NCBI GenBank assembly: GCA_002794775.1
Contig: NBAY01000004.1
Location: forward strand, 1,506,616-1,570,615
DNA length: 64,000 nt
Source: Porodaedalea pini
Taxonomy: Eukaryota; Basidiomycota; Agaricomycetes; Hymenochaetales; Hymenochaetaceae
Direction of reading: 5' to 3'
Part shown: positions 1-11,719 of the stretch, in pieces
Numbering within the stretch: position 1 is the first letter of the stretch
Layout of the letters: each line of letters opens with the position of its first letter
The notes under the pieces: generated by a model
The model's input: only the letters and a program-made list of their open reading frames with translations
Database searches by the model: none
Told to the model about the DNA's origin: nothing
Position numbers and translations under genes: made by a program

Positions 1-1
1 T

Positions 2-889
2 GAGTCCAAATTCATGAATGAACTATACTGGTTATTGGGCATTGAGGGAAACCCATCAATGGCATATCACCCACAGATGGATGATCAGACAGAACAGATA
101 AACCAAGAGATCAAACAGTACCTCTGTCTCTTTGTTAACCACCATCAGTCAGACTGGGCAGAATAGCTTGTGCTAGCAGAATTTGCGTACAATGACAAGG
201 AACAGACGTCGACAGGAGCGTCACCCTTTTTTGTCAACCATAGGAGACACCCGTACAAGGGCACGAATCCTAAATGCAAATCAACCAATGAGTCCGCTAA
301 ACAGTTTGCTGACTGAATGGCCAAAATCAGGGAGGAGATGGAATCAGCATTGAAGCATGCAGCTGAAACCATGAAACACTTCTATGACAGGACAAAGGGA
401 GAATCCATCAAGTATAAACCTGGGGATAAGGTCATGCTTGAAGGAACTCACTTAAAGACAGATCACCCTATGAAGAAGTTGGGGGACAAACGCTATGGGC
501 CTTTCATCGTTGAAAAGAAAATTGGAACATCAGCATATAGGCTTAAACTTCCACGCACATGGAAGAAATTCTATTCAGTTTTCAATGAAGTGCTCCTCTC
601 TCCATACAACGAGCTGCAGTATATGTCACAGAAGCGAGATCTTCCACCCCCACCTGAGATCATTGATGATGTGCTAGAATACGAGGTCAAAAAGGTTGTC
701 AACTCCAAGCTAGTGCAAGGGAAGCTCAAATACCTCATACATTGGAAAGGATACCCGAACAAAGAATGCACCTGGGAGCCAATTGAGAATTTGACGAACT
801 CTCAAAAAGCCATCAATGACTTCCACAAATTGACTCCCAGTACTCCTCGAATCCTTAACACTTTGGAAATATTGCAGCTAAAGTTCTGA
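2..889 (+). pseudogene. Element A1: end of Ty3/gypsy Pol (integrase C-terminal part plus chromodomain)
   Basis: This is the 3' end of a Ty3/gypsy polyprotein that enters from outside the window. Frame 2 reads the end of the integrase core (motif YHPQMD near 67, then NQEIKQYL), followed by a GPY-type segment (YGPFIVEK near 497) and a chromodomain with a WKGYP core near 745. Chromodomains of this class bind modified histones and steer integration into heterochromatin, which is known for the family. The frame is broken by TAG at 164 and TGA at 314, so it is decayed. The longest intact piece is 317-889 (190 aa). A purine-rich stretch ending at 1006 directly precedes the LTR and is the likely polypurine tract. 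Confidence 0.85.
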
Positions 890-1006
890 CCTGTATTCAA
901 GATGATGGAGCCCAAGAGGCAGGAAGGAGTGGCACAGTGGTGGGCTGGTAAGTTCCAGGGTAGGGAACATAGGCGATTAGGACACTTGCCTTGAGGGAGA
1001 GGGTCA

Positions 1007-1450
1007 TGTCATAGATGATTTAATCATTTTCATTTTTATTATCATTCTCTGTTATCTTATCTTATCATATCTTATCCAGTCATTACTAATCACACTTATT
1101 TCAGTTTACTCATACCCATTATGTCCTTTTCCCACACTCTCATCACTCACTGACTGATCCTATGACACTATTGTTCCATGAAGTTCCATGACGTTCTTTC
1201 ATCTATCCTTGTGTAGTAGCTAATTCCCTGGTCCGTGTGCAGCCTCTGAAGGGTATATAAGTAGGTAGTCCTCCTGTACTTATCCCTTAGTTTCAACCTG
1301 GTCAATTCTACCTAGCTACATCCAGAAGCTGTCTCTCCTCCTTGCGCTGTGTCAGCTCCCCTGGCTCACCACTCTCTCTCTCCTCCTCTCCTTTGACTGA
1401 GTTCTGTGCGACCTGGTTACCTCTTGCATATCCATAGTCCGTCGCTGACA
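1007..1450 (+). repeat. 3' LTR of element A1 (family A, 444 bp)
   Basis: It begins TGTCAT and ends GCTGACA, so it has TG...CA ends, and it sits just after the GAGGGAGAGGGTCA tract. Related copies lie in reverse orientation at 10724-11167 and 17204-17645, with a fragment at 9721-9853. A TATATAAG-like promoter box lies near 1254. The next base onward is Tc1-type sequence. Confidence 0.85.
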
Positions 1451-1876
1451 CTGACGCCACGCTGAGTGATGCATCCCCACACCATGACACTTCCACCACC
1501 ATGCTTCACTGTATCCTGCAGATATCTTTCATCCATCTCCTCCCTAGGCCTTCTCCAGCACCAAGTCCTTCCATCTGACCCATAAAGGTTGATTTTGATT
1601 CATCTGAAAAAATAATGGTGAACCATTTTCACAAGGTCCACATATGGTGTGCTTGGGCCCAGTGAAAACGATTCATTCGTTGTCGAGGAGTGAGTTTTGG
1701 CTTTTTTCGGTAGACATATACTTTCAGCCCCAGCTTGTGAAGATGTTATGCGATGGTGGTACAGTGTACATGCAGTGTGAGTTTTTGCTGAGCTTCACTT
1801 GCATTGTGTACAGTGCCCTTGCAGAGCTCATGTGCAATGTAACGTGTCTCTTGCTCGGTTAACTTGAGTGGTCGGC
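1451..1876 (-). pseudogene. Tc1/mariner-type transposase, catalytic part (broken)
   Basis: On the minus strand the sequence reads the conserved Tc1 block: FSDES near 1600, then LYGSDGR, a TWCWRRP-like segment and MVWGCIT near 1470. FSDES carries one of the three catalytic acidic residues of the DDE/D nuclease. Upstream, near 1860-1700, it reads an RPLKLT...ETRYIA segment of the DNA-binding part, with premature stops. A 1-base shift follows DESK, and the C-terminus is missing where LTR A1 begins. The N-terminal half is at 9221-9720, separated by the C1 retrotransposon. This is a dead element. Confidence 0.85.
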
Positions 1877-2307
1877 TGTTAGGCAGGAGTCTGGGAGATG
1901 ACTCGGACTGGGCAGGCCTCAGCTGACTGTCATCTGGGACATGCTATACTTGAGTGGGGACTTGGGACATGCTGTTCTCAGGCTAGGTTGTCACAGAGGT
2001 AAGAGGATTAATACAATATACTCTACTACAGGAGGGGGACATGGTCTCACCTAGGTCATCGTGGAGGTAAGAGGAAAAGCAGAACAGGTGTTCAGATGCG
2101 ATTCCTCTTCCTTATATACAGTGATCACCTCGTGAGAACTGGTTGTCCAATTATCTAAGATTACATAAAGGGAGCAGAATGGAACAAATGAAGGTCATGT
2201 GAAAGGAGTGTGGGAAATGATTGAAAAGATGATTAATTATAATGAAAAAGGGTGATTAAAAGAAAAGAAGTGATAAAAGGGGAAATAAAAGAGTTTGAGT
2301 CCTAACA
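1877..2307 (-). repeat. 3' LTR of C1 (431 bp)
   Basis: In forward orientation it runs TGTTAGGC...CCTAACA. It is preceded in the sense direction by the pol end and a nine-G tract ending in TAA (2308-2310), the polypurine tract. It is paired with 8790-9220. Confidence 0.93.
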
Positions 2308-5300
2308 TTACCCCCCCCCCTCAAGGTTGGGTGTCCCGACCAACCAAGGTTGCAGTCATCTGGCTCGGTGTTGACGAAGAGTGGATGGAGTCGTTGGTGA
2401 GGAATGTTGAGTTTTCATGGAGCGCCAGGATGTTTTTGATAGAATTCAGCGATCACCTCTTTTGTGTTCTCGCTGAAGTCCATCTCAGGCTGCCAAGTTG
2501 GTTCATTGTACCCGACCCACTTGACGAGGTACTGCAGTTTTCCTCAGTGCAGACGTGAGTCGATGACCTTCTCGACCTCGTATTCTTCCTCATTATCGAT
2601 GATGTCTGGCAGTGGTGGGGTGGCTGTCTCTGGCTTTTGAAGGATTGTTTGACAGCGGGTTTCAACAGGGCTTCATTGAAGACTGGGTGGACTTTCTTCC
2701 ATCGCTTCAGGAGTTTGAGCTTGTACGCGCTCGCTCCTACCTTGTCAATGACGTCAAAGGGGCCATACCACTTGTCAGCAAGCTTCTTTGTTGGTGAGTC
2801 TGTGCTGATGTTTTGCCCATCAAGGAAGACCTTGTCTCCAGTCTTATACTCCACCGGAGTTCCTGCTGTCCGATCATGGTAGCGTTTCATATCCTCCACT
2901 GCCTTGATCAGATTTTCCTTTATGATGTGATGCATTTCCTTAATGTGCTTCATGAATTCTTCTGCTAGCATGTTGGCAGAGGAGGTTCATGTCATGTCGA
3001 AGCTCAAAGGATGGCGTCCTGTATTCACATAGAAAGGGAACATCTTAGTTGCTGAGTGTTCGTGGTTGTTGTACGTGAACTCTGCCAGTGGTAGCCAGTC
3101 CTTCCAGTCCAATTGCCTATGATCCATGAAGAGTCAAAGGTACTGTTTGAGTTCTTGGTTGACGCATTCCATTTGACCATCCATCTGTGGGTGATACACC
3201 ATTGACGGGTTGCCTTCAATGTGTAGGAGCTTGTACAGCTCCTTCATCATCGAAGCATCAAATTGTGTTCCCCGGTCATGGATGATCTTCTTTGGCAAGC
3301 CGTGGAGGTGGAAGACGTGGTCGCAGTACAATTGGGCCATGCCTTCTGCTGACAACTTCATCGTCATCAGAATTGCATGCATCTGCTTCGAGAACCTGTC
3401 CACAAAGACACAGATTGCATTATGCCCTTTCAAGTCCGGGAGCTCTCTGATAAGGTCAACCGTGATGATTTCCCAAGGGCCTTCAGGGACTGCATTTGGA
3501 TGGAGTGGTTTTGACCTTGATGTTCTCAGAGCTTTTGTTCACTGACAGTGATCACATCCTTGAACATATGCTTGAACATCGGAGAACATCGACACCCACC
3601 AGAAGTCTCGCCTGATCAGTTCTACCGTTTTTGACACTCCTGGATGTCCAGCCAATACTAAGTCATGACACTCCCGCAATATGGTCTCCTTCATCATCAA
3701 CGGCACGTATACCTTGCCTTTCATCTGTCACAACCCGTTGACCTCTGTCATGCCCATCGGCCTCTCCGACTCATCCTGCGCCCTTTGCGCTTCACCCACT
3801 TGGTCCAACACTTCATCACAAGACGTTCTCACCACCCCATGATTCAACCACTTCTCCTTGATGAACATGACACCGTCATTGTCATCCTTGCCCTCATCAT
3901 AGCCCGCCTTGCGTGACAGCAGGTCCGCCTTGCCCATGGTCTTTCCCGACTTATGCTTGAGGTGGAAGTTGAATTCTTCAAGTTCCGTTTGCCAGTGAGC
4001 TTGACAATAGCTCAGCTTTTGCACTGACTTGAAGTAGGTGAGGTTGGCATGGTCGGACCAGATTTCGATCTTGTAGTGGGTGCCGAGGAGGTACTGTCAC
4101 CATTCCTTAAGTGCCAAAACAATCATGAGCATCTCCTTGTTGTAGATCTCATAGTTTCATTCCGCTGGCAGGAGCACCTCTGACCTGTAGGCGACTACTC
4201 TCCACTTGCCTTCCTGCTTCTGCAACAGCACACCTCCAAGCGCAAAGTTCGACGAGTCCACTTCAATGTGGAAAGGGCCCTCGTCATTGGCAATAGCTAG
4301 GACTGGAGGTGAGCAGAGACGTCGTCTCAGCTCCTCGAATGCTTCCTGCTGTTCGGTCTCCCATACCCAGTCCTTTTTGCCTGTCAGCAATGTTAACAGG
4401 TGGACTACCTTGCTGTAGTCCTTGATGAATCATCGCAGCCAGTTGCCCATGCCTAGGAACTGTTGCAGCTGTTTAACATTTCATGGGATGGGCCAGTCTG
4501 CGATCGCCTCCATCTTTGCTGGGTCAGCCTTGATCTCGCCATTGCTGACGATGTGGCTGAGGTATTTTACAACCTTGGCGTTGAATTCGCATTTTTCTGG
4601 TTTCAGGTACAGGCCATTTTCTCACAGGATCTGAAGGACATGCCTCAATGTCTTGATATGTTCCTTGAGAGTCTGTGAGAGGATCAGGATGTTGTCGAGG
4701 TAGACGATGATCAGGTTATTGTAGATCAGTCCCTTGAAAATGTGGTTGACAAAAGCCTGGAATGTCGCCAGTGCATTGCAGAGACCAAAAAACATGACTG
4801 TTGGTTCAAAGAGACCCATGTTCGTGTGGAAAGCTGCCTTCCACTCATCACCCTTACAGATCCAGACATTGTAGTACCCCCAACAAAGGTCAAGCTCGGT
4901 GATGTATTTTGCCTTCTTGACCTTGTCGACGAGTTTGTTGATAAGAGGGAGAGGATACTTGTTCTTGATCGTGCCATCATTGAGCTTACAGTAGTCCTGG
5001 ATCAGGTGCAGTGATTTGTCGGCCTTCTTTATGAAGAAGAAGGGAGACACCATGGGGGATATCAACCATCAGATATGACCGGACTTCAGGTTCTCATTGA
5101 GGAAGTCCTTGAGCAACTGCTGCTCAGTTGGCATGAGTGGGTAGATCTTGCAGTTGCTAGGTTTGAAGTCGGGCTTCAAATCGATGACGTGGTCCCAGGG
5201 TCGATGTTCTGGTAGCTTCTTGAACCCTTTTTCACTGAAGATGTCAGCAAAGTCATTGAGGTATGCAGGCCAGGATGCCTTGTCCATTTGCACCTCATTC

Positions 5301-6997
5301 ACCCTCCTCATTTCTCCCACCACCTCCTTCTCAATCACGCATTCATCTGGGCAGTGGGTGAATTCAAGTGTCCCTGTCTTCCAGTCGACCTCAGGGTTGT
5401 GATGCCTAAGCCAGTCATATCCCAGGAATATATTCGACAATGCGAGGGATGTTACCGCAAGGATGATCCTTTCCTTGTGGTGACTGATTATGGGTTCAAC
5501 GTTGACGTATTCTTGGATCAACCTGGCCTCATTGTGCGTGCCATCAGCATTAAGCACCACAAGGGGTCGAATGTAGCGCTTTGTTTCCAACCCATACTTC
5601 TCGACAAACCTTATGTCGATACAGGATCCTATGCACCCCGATGATAATGCTGAGTTCCGGTTGTTAGTAAAAGGGAATCAGACAATTGAGTTTGAGGGAG
5701 ATGTGTCTAGTGGGTCAATACCCTCATTCCAGTCGAGTTCTGTGGGTTCCGGATCGAAGGATTTGAGTTGCATACATTCCAGCGTGTCAGGGGCAATGGA
5801 ATCAGCAGAGCGCACTAGTAGGGAAGCATTCAAAGCGTAGTGCTGACGGAGTGCTCGAGATGTGTGGGGGATCATTGGTGGCTGTGTCAGAAGACGCAGA
5901 GGCATGCTAACACTAGTGTGACTTCTCGGGGTAGGATTGTCCTCAGAATGGACGGCTGGTCCCTGTGCTTAACAGGATGTCATCTGGAATGCCAGGGGGC
6001 GAGGCAATGTATGGAACTAAATCAGAAGATAAAAGACGAGAGGGGGGTGAGGTCAAGGTAACAAGAACGAAGTGGAAACAAGGCAAAGATGGAATAGATG
6101 GAACGAGTGCAACAAGCGCAACGCAAATAAAACAAAGTTGAGGTGAGCGATTCGAGTCACTAAGGCACTGAAGTGTTCCTAGAGACCGTCCTGAGAGATA
6201 TCACACAAAGTTAGGCATTGAAACTCGGGGGTGGAATTGCTGTCCTATCTACAACATTTGGCACTCTATAAATACTAAACAAGTGTCCTGCGTAAACATG
6301 AAAGGCAAAATAAAATAAGACAAGTCCTCTATTGTCCTACCACTGAGCCTCCTGAGTGTTCCTTTGAGCGGCTCCACGATCCAAACTACTGAAAGGCGGG
6401 GACAGTGCATGTTGACTTGGCATAGCGTCGGTGAGCTTCGGGATCCTTTGTACGGAGCCAGAACGACCAATGCCAGGCTGGTGCATGTTTGTTAGACAAA
6501 GGCAAATGAATGAACCTTTGGCAGGGTCGAGAGGACACGCACACAGATAAGTGCACCGGGGTCAGTCCGAGTAGCTGATGCGTGCGATCTGGTCATTGCA
6601 TGCATTCTGTGTTTGGGTAATCACTGCCGATCCGGGTGTACCACTTTGCTCGATTGCCGAGTTGAGGCTCTTCGACTTTGTGATGTACATCATGTGTGTT
6701 CCACTTGTTCTGTGCCCAACAAACTGGTTGGTGTTACACCAAATCCACGAGAGCATGAGCGTCCACCTCTCTCATCTCCCCCGCCACACTGTGCCTGATG
6801 TTCAGGAGGAGGTCCAGCTGGCATCTGCCAGTTCCCCTCATGAACAGCTGCTCGTGTTCCTCATTCTCATTCACACTGGTGGGGACTTTGTGATCAGGAA
6901 AACCATCGACATCATTTGCATCTATGTGTTGTACAGATGGTTGGTTATATTTTAGCGGATCCAGATTCGAAGTCCCTTGTTCTTCTTGGTCAGTCAC
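2308..6997 (-). pseudogene. C1 Pol: protease, RT, RNase H, integrase (broken, split by a solo LTR)
   Basis: Read on the minus strand. The protease start lies at 6739-6997 and is cut just after the ALVD catalytic site. After the inserted LTR the rest of the protease follows (5069-5641, NIFLGYDWL motif). RT is at about 4622-5065: [23 protein letters not shown] and FFGLCNALATFQ, with the catalytic YxDD box changed to YLDN. RNase H lies around 4390-4000 (EVDSSNFALGG), the integrase zinc finger around 3700-3540 (C-x2-C at GCDHC), the integrase core around 3433-3134 (DRFSKQ, YHPQMDG), and a GPY segment around 2750 (WYGPFDV). At least nine in-frame stops are visible, most of them TGA. Confidence 0.9.
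5642..6738 (-). repeat. E-family solo LTR inserted in the C1 protease (1,097 bp)
   Basis: The ends are TGATAATG... and ...GTGTTACA in forward orientation, i.e. TGTAACACC...TTATCA in the sense direction. The flanks are CCGA (5638-5641) and CCAA (6739-6742), a 4-base duplication with one CpG-type transition. The C1 protease reads straight across if the LTR is removed (gtggatt | cggggtg). The same LTR occurs at 22393-23487 and 32608-33670. Confidence 0.9.
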
Positions 6998-7005
6998 CCC
7001 AATGG

Positions 7006-8352
7006 CTATGCCTGACCACTCGCAAAATCCTGCGAATCAACAACCTCTTCGTCATTGTCTTCCTCCTCTACATAATCCTCCACTGTCATCCTCCAAGTGT
7101 CTATGACTTCCTCAAAGGCCGATTCCTTCATTGTGCCCAGCTCATCGGCGAGGAGATGACACTCGCCTGGTGCCATCATCTGCAGCATGCACTGCATGAT
7201 CATCTTCCCTTGTGGGCACTTGTTTTTGAAGTGACCGAGCTGGCCACAGATCCAGCACACCCGTCGTCATTGTGCCTCGTTCATCGAGACGTCCATTGGC
7301 TGGCCAGCTCCTCTGAAGGTGATACCAGTTGCATCGCATTTGTCAATGTGGGAGGCTGCAATCTGATGGCAATCTGGGGGTGTCTGCTGTTGTTGCTGGC
7401 ATGGTGGAAGTGGGAATGCACGACCTCACTGGATTGCGTGGATCTGTTGTTCACCCTGATTGATCTCGATTGCCTTCTTTTTCCAGGCATTGTATGTTGT
7501 CGGGACCGGCGTTGACCTCAGTACTCCATGGACCACCTCGATGTTCATTGCACGCTTCAGGCGGTCACAGATGATGCCGTCGTCTGTCAGCCCCACTCTT
7601 GTGATGACGATGTCAAGTTTCTGGAAGAACTCGTTGGTGGTGAGGCCCTTCTGAACCTTGGTTTGGAACTCCGCTAGCGCCTTTTCCTTCCAGTTTGGGT
7701 TGTCAAACAAGGCATCCAGGCATTCCTGGAACCTGGTCCAACTATCAGTGAAGGTTATGATGCCAGCTGTTGTTGATTCCTCCACATAGTTTTGTGCCCA
7801 CGTCACTGCATTGCCACCCTTTAGGTAAGAGAGGGCAACATAGATCTTGCTTTCCGACGTGGGGTATCTGTTCAGGTTTGCAGAGACAAAAAGGAGGACT
7901 TCGTGTTTGAAGTCCAGGTAGTCGTCACCACCAGTGAATTCACGTGGTCGGGCGATGTTGATATTGGGGGTCAGGGCGGCCCCTTGACCCACTGGGGTGT
8001 TTGCTGCAGCTGCAGTGAATGCACCTGTGACGATTGCTGTGATCTGCTCTAGCTGCTGTTGGCTGAAGCCTGTCGACATTGTTTTGGGCGTCGGCATCAA
8101 AGGTTCAGGTGGTGTCGGTGGTGATGAGTCCCTATGGGTTTCGCAGTATGGACCTGGGGTCAATGGTAACATCACAGTCGACGTTGATGGTGTGGGCGAT
8201 GGGGGGACAGCTGGGGACCACCTGGCTCTTTTCCCTTCTGCTGTCGTCGAGTACCAGCATTTGTTGATATCGCTGTACCAGATCTCGTGTATGATGCCAC
8301 TATTGTCAGTTGCGATGTAACTTGGTCGATCTGGGTCCCACCATGCTGACAA
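7006..8352 (-). pseudogene. C1 Gag with CCHC zinc knuckle
   Basis: The 308-residue open frame 7426-8352 starts MSAWWDPD and contains the retrotransposon Gag core: a LDFKHEVLLFV segment, then YLKGGNAVTWAQNY and WTRFQECLDALF. A Ser/Pro/Thr-rich N-terminal third precedes it. The frame closes at 7426. Further downstream, at 7006-7260, the same protein continues as a CCHC knuckle (CWICGQLGHFKNKC, C-x2-C-x4-H-x4-C), which binds the element's RNA. The two halves are separated by a stop and a frame change, so the gene is broken. Confidence 0.88.
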
Positions 8353-8789
8353 AGGGAGGGCTCAATGCTGTTCCTCAGTGATATCTATCTTGTCTAAGAT
8401 GGCAGGGGAACAGGGATCAGTTGTTCGTTCAATCTAGGGTTATGCCAATGTTGAACTGGTTCATTGGCAAAGTTGATGACGAGGCAGTAGGAGCCAAGCG
8501 AGATAACAAATGATAGCATTGACGACACTTGTACTCATCTAGTTACCCACATCCATGTCAGATGCATGCTCCACCAGAGGCTAACGTGGAGCGCCAGGGT
8601 CAGGAAAGATCAGTTGAGAAATTTATGTAATACACAAACGTCCGAGAACATCCAGGCAGGGTTGAGGGTTGTCGTTTAGGGGGTTTACATGTCAAGTCCA
8701 TCGAGGGGAGTGCTCCTCTAGACTGAGTGAAGGCGAGTCAACAGTGACGACGTACGCTGGGGATGAGCCTGGGTGGGGTTCTGCTTTTA

Positions 8790-9220
8790 TGTTAGGCGGG
8801 AGTCCGGGAGACGACTCGGACTGGGCAGGCCTCGGCTGACTGTCGTCTGAGACATGCTATACTCGAGTGGGGACTTGGGACATGCTGTTCTCAGGCTAGG
8901 TTGTCACAGAGGTAAGAGGATTAATACAATATACTCTACTACAGGAGGGGGACATGGTCTCACCTAGGTCATCGTGGAGGTAAGAGGAAAAGCAGAACAG
9001 GTGTTCAGATGCGATTCCTCTTCCTTATATACAGCGATCACCTCATGAGAACTGGTTGCCCAATTATCTAAGATTATATAAAGGGAGCGGAATGGAACAA
9101 ATGAAGGTCATATGAAAGGAGTGTGGGAAATGATTGAAAAGATGATTGATTATAATGAAAAAGGGCGACTAAAAGAAAAGAAGTGATAAAAGGGGAAATA
9201 AAAGAGTTCGAGTCCTAACA
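8790..9220 (-). repeat. 5' LTR of C1 (431 bp)
   Basis: It is the pair of 1877-2307. By eye I count 17 differences, every one a transition and no indel, and most at CpG positions. A TATA-like TTATATAC motif lies near 9030. Confidence 0.93.
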
Positions 9221-9720
9221 TCAGCCAGGTCTTGTGTGTGGTTGATAAGGGTCATCTGTCTCAGAAAAATCTGCATTAATTCGCTGCACAGAATGAACTG
9301 AAATCCCAAGGTCGTGTGCAATTGACACATTTGGGACATGGTGTTTCTTCAGTTGCTTCACAGCACAAATTTTCATTGGTGTACAGACAACCATCTTTTC
9401 AAACTGGTCAGCATGAATTGAGACAAAATACTCATGCCTTACTTACAGGTACTGTGAGTTTGTGAGTCATCATTAAGTGAAGAAATGGTGCGAGGCGCAC
9501 ATTTGTTGTCTCAGCCTAATCGGGAAAGCAAGCTGTTACATAAAACTAGGGCACTTCCTCATGACATACTGAACAGAATGCTCTCAAATTTCACTCAAAC
9601 ATGTCAAACATAGTGATGAACTATTTCAAATTTTTGGATGGATTTTCAATGCATTTTCAGGGTTCTATAAACAAAATACTGCTCAAAGAGGGGAGGTGAC
9701 AGTATTTTCACTCACTACTG
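9221..9720 (-). pseudogene. Tc1/mariner transposase, N-terminal part and terminal repeat
   Basis: On the minus strand the end CAGTAGTGAGTGAAAATACTG (9700-9720) is followed about 300 bp later by an open stretch (MVVCTPMKICAVKQL...) that resembles a helix-turn-helix DNA-binding domain (ISVHSVQRI). The terminal CAGTAGTG is flanked by TA (9721-9722), the target dinucleotide of Tc1/mariner elements. Outside the TA lies A-family LTR sequence. The protein continues at 1876 and below, beyond the C1 insertion. The element is decayed. Confidence 0.8.
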
Positions 9721-9853
9721 TAGAATTGACCAGGTTGAAACTAAGAGATAAGTATAGGAGAACTACCTATTTATATATCCCATTGTGGCTGCACATAGAT
9801 CAGAGAAACTACTACTATAGATAGTAAGGAACAGAATGTCACAGAATGTCATA
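9721..9853 (-). repeat. Fragment of an A-family LTR (host of the Tc1 insertion)
   Basis: It matches the reverse complement of the middle of LTR 1007-1450 (AATTGACCAGGTTGAAACTAAG...), starting exactly at the TA where the Tc1 end lies. Similarity stops near 9853. I recognise nothing in 9854-10139. Confidence 0.7.
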
Positions 9854-10139
9854 GAACATGTGAAAAAATCACTCATAAATGTAGATCTAGGATTGACAGA
9901 TTAGCATATCAGATATAGCAAGATCAACATCCTGCAACCAATCATGCAGAATCCATAGAAACACCTAGAACAGGCAAGACAAGCATATCCATTCAAGGAC
10001 AGAGAAGTTACACTACAATGTCACAAATGCAGACAAGCCTGTGAACTACAAGAGACCTTACAATTCACAGTATTTTATCATTATGGGAGAACAGTAGACT
10101 ATGTACTACATACAAGTCACAGTAAGTTGATAAACATGT

Positions 10140-10723
10140 TGTTAGGCAGAAGTTTGGGCAGGATCTCAAACTAGGCAGGCTTTGGCTGACTGTCATCTGG
10201 GACATACTATAACTCAAGCAGGGACTCAGGACATGTTTTACTCAGGCTAGGTTGTCACAGAGGTAAGAGGAAAAGCAGAACAAGGAGTTCAAACACTTTC
10301 CCCTACCTTATAAGTGAACAACTATGAGATAATATTATCTAAGAACTGAGTAGTTTATGTCGTGAGCATCGAGAATGTTGTGGATAATGTAAGCATGGGA
10401 AATGATTGGAAAGGTGTGTTAAATATAATGAAAAGAAGCAAATAAAAGAAAAGAAATAGTAAAAGGAAAAGTAAGATTAAAAGGGAAAAGTTCAAGTCCT
10501 GACATTACCCTCCCTTCAAGGTTGGGTATCTCAACCAACTGTAACCATAGTCTTCTAGTTCAGTGTCAACAAAGATTGGACAAAGATGTTGAGAAGAGAT
10601 ATTGAGTTTTTGAGGAGCGCTGGGGTGTTTCTGATAGAAATTAGTGATCACCTCCTTTGCATTCTCACTAAAGTCTATCTCAAGCTGCTAGGTTGGTTTG
10701 TTGTATCTGACCCACTTGATGAG
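10140..10723 (-). mobile_element. C-family 3' LTR (10140-10504) plus decayed pol tail
   Basis: TGTTAGG...CCTGACA matches the C LTR with internal deletions (365 bp). It is followed by the reverse complement of the C polypurine tract and the last part of Pol (10505-10723), heavily AT-shifted. It is cut at 10723 by LTR A2. It reads as a strongly mutated 5'-truncated C element. Confidence 0.8.
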
Positions 10724-11167
10724 TGTCAGTAATAGACTATGGATAGCTCAAAGAAGTAACTGGGTCACACAGAACTTAGTCAGAGGAAAAGAGGATAGAG
10801 AAAATAATAAGCTAGGAGGAGCTGATGCAGTATAAGGATAAGGGATAGCTTCTGGATGTAGCCAGATAGAATTGACTAGGTTGAAACTAGAAAATAAGTA
10901 TAGGGACACTACCTACTTATATACTCTTCTGAGGCTGTGCACAGATTAGGGATTTAGCTACTACATATGAATAGATGAAAGAAAGTTATAGAACATCATA
11001 GAACAATAGTGGCATAGGATCAGTCAGTGAGTAATAAGAGTATAAGAAAGGGCATAATGGATGTGAGTAAGCTGAGATAAGTGTGATTAGTAATGATGAA
11101 TAAGATAAGATATGATAAGATAAAGGAAAATGATAAGAAAATAAAAATAATTAAATTGTCCCTAACA
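10724..11167 (-). repeat. 3' LTR of element A2 (444 bp)
   Basis: It runs TGTCAGTAATAG...CCCTAACA in forward orientation, the reverse of the A LTR. It is inserted in the pol tail of the C fragment. The inner side (11168 on) carries the A polypurine tract in reverse (TGACCCTCTCC). Confidence 0.82.
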
Positions 11168-11715
11168 TGACCCTCTCCTTTAAGGTGAGCATCCCAATCA
11201 CCCATGTTCCCTGCCCTGGAACTTACTAGCCCACCACTGTGCCACTCCTTCCTGTACTTCAGGCTCTGTCATCTCAAACCTAGGTCAGAATAGCATTTGT
11301 GACATTTCCAAGGTGTTGAGAGTATGAGGAGCACTGAGGTTTGATTTGTAGAACTCATTGATGGCCTTCTGAGAGTTCATCAAATTCTCAAGCAGCTCCC
11401 AAGTGCATTCTTCATTTGGATATCCCTTCCAGTGTACAAGGTATTTGAGCTTTCCCCACACCAGCTTGGAGTCAATAATTTTCTCAACCTCATATTTCAG
11501 CATATTGTCAATGATATCAGGTAGAGGTGAAGGATCACATTTCTATAAAGCATACTGGGGTTCAATGTAGAGGGAGAGGAGTACTTCATTGAAAACTGAA
11601 TAGACCTTCTTCCATGTGTAGAGAAGTTTAAGCCTATATGCTGACATGCCAATTTTCTTTTCAATGACAAAGAGTCCATATCGCTTGTCTCCTAGCTTCT
11701 TCATAGGGTGGTATC
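11168..11715 (-). pseudogene. Element A2: chromodomain end of Pol (truncated)
   Basis: Minus-strand frames 11285-11503 and 11497-11679 encode the chromodomain (LVHWKGYPNEECTWELLEN) and the preceding linker and GPY segment, as in A1 but with a frame change between them. Upstream the element stops at about 11715, where LTR D1 begins after the matching CTTCTTCATAGGGTG. Confidence 0.8.
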
Positions 11716-11719
11716 ATGA

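Larger units (their letters stand above)
1877..9220 (-). mobile_element. Element C1: complete chromodomain-lineage Ty3/gypsy retrotransposon, 7.3 kb
   Basis: Two 431 bp LTRs (1877-2307 and 8790-9220) flank gag and pol on the minus strand. The target-site duplication is TCGGC (1872-1876) against TCAGC (9221-9225), identical except for one CpG-type transition. The target was a Tc1 transposase gene, which continues on both sides. Gene order in the sense direction is Gag, CCHC zinc knuckle, protease, RT, RNase H, integrase and a GPY/chromo-type end. Many in-frame stops make it inactive. An E-family solo LTR (5642-6738) is inserted in the protease. The leader between 8353 and 8789 contains no gene. 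Confidence 0.93.

Noticed and set aside
1173..1200. Repeated GTTCCATGA in LTR A as a further 9-bp array
   Set aside because: Spacing there is 10 bases and only two or three units exist; it does not fit the 9-base period.
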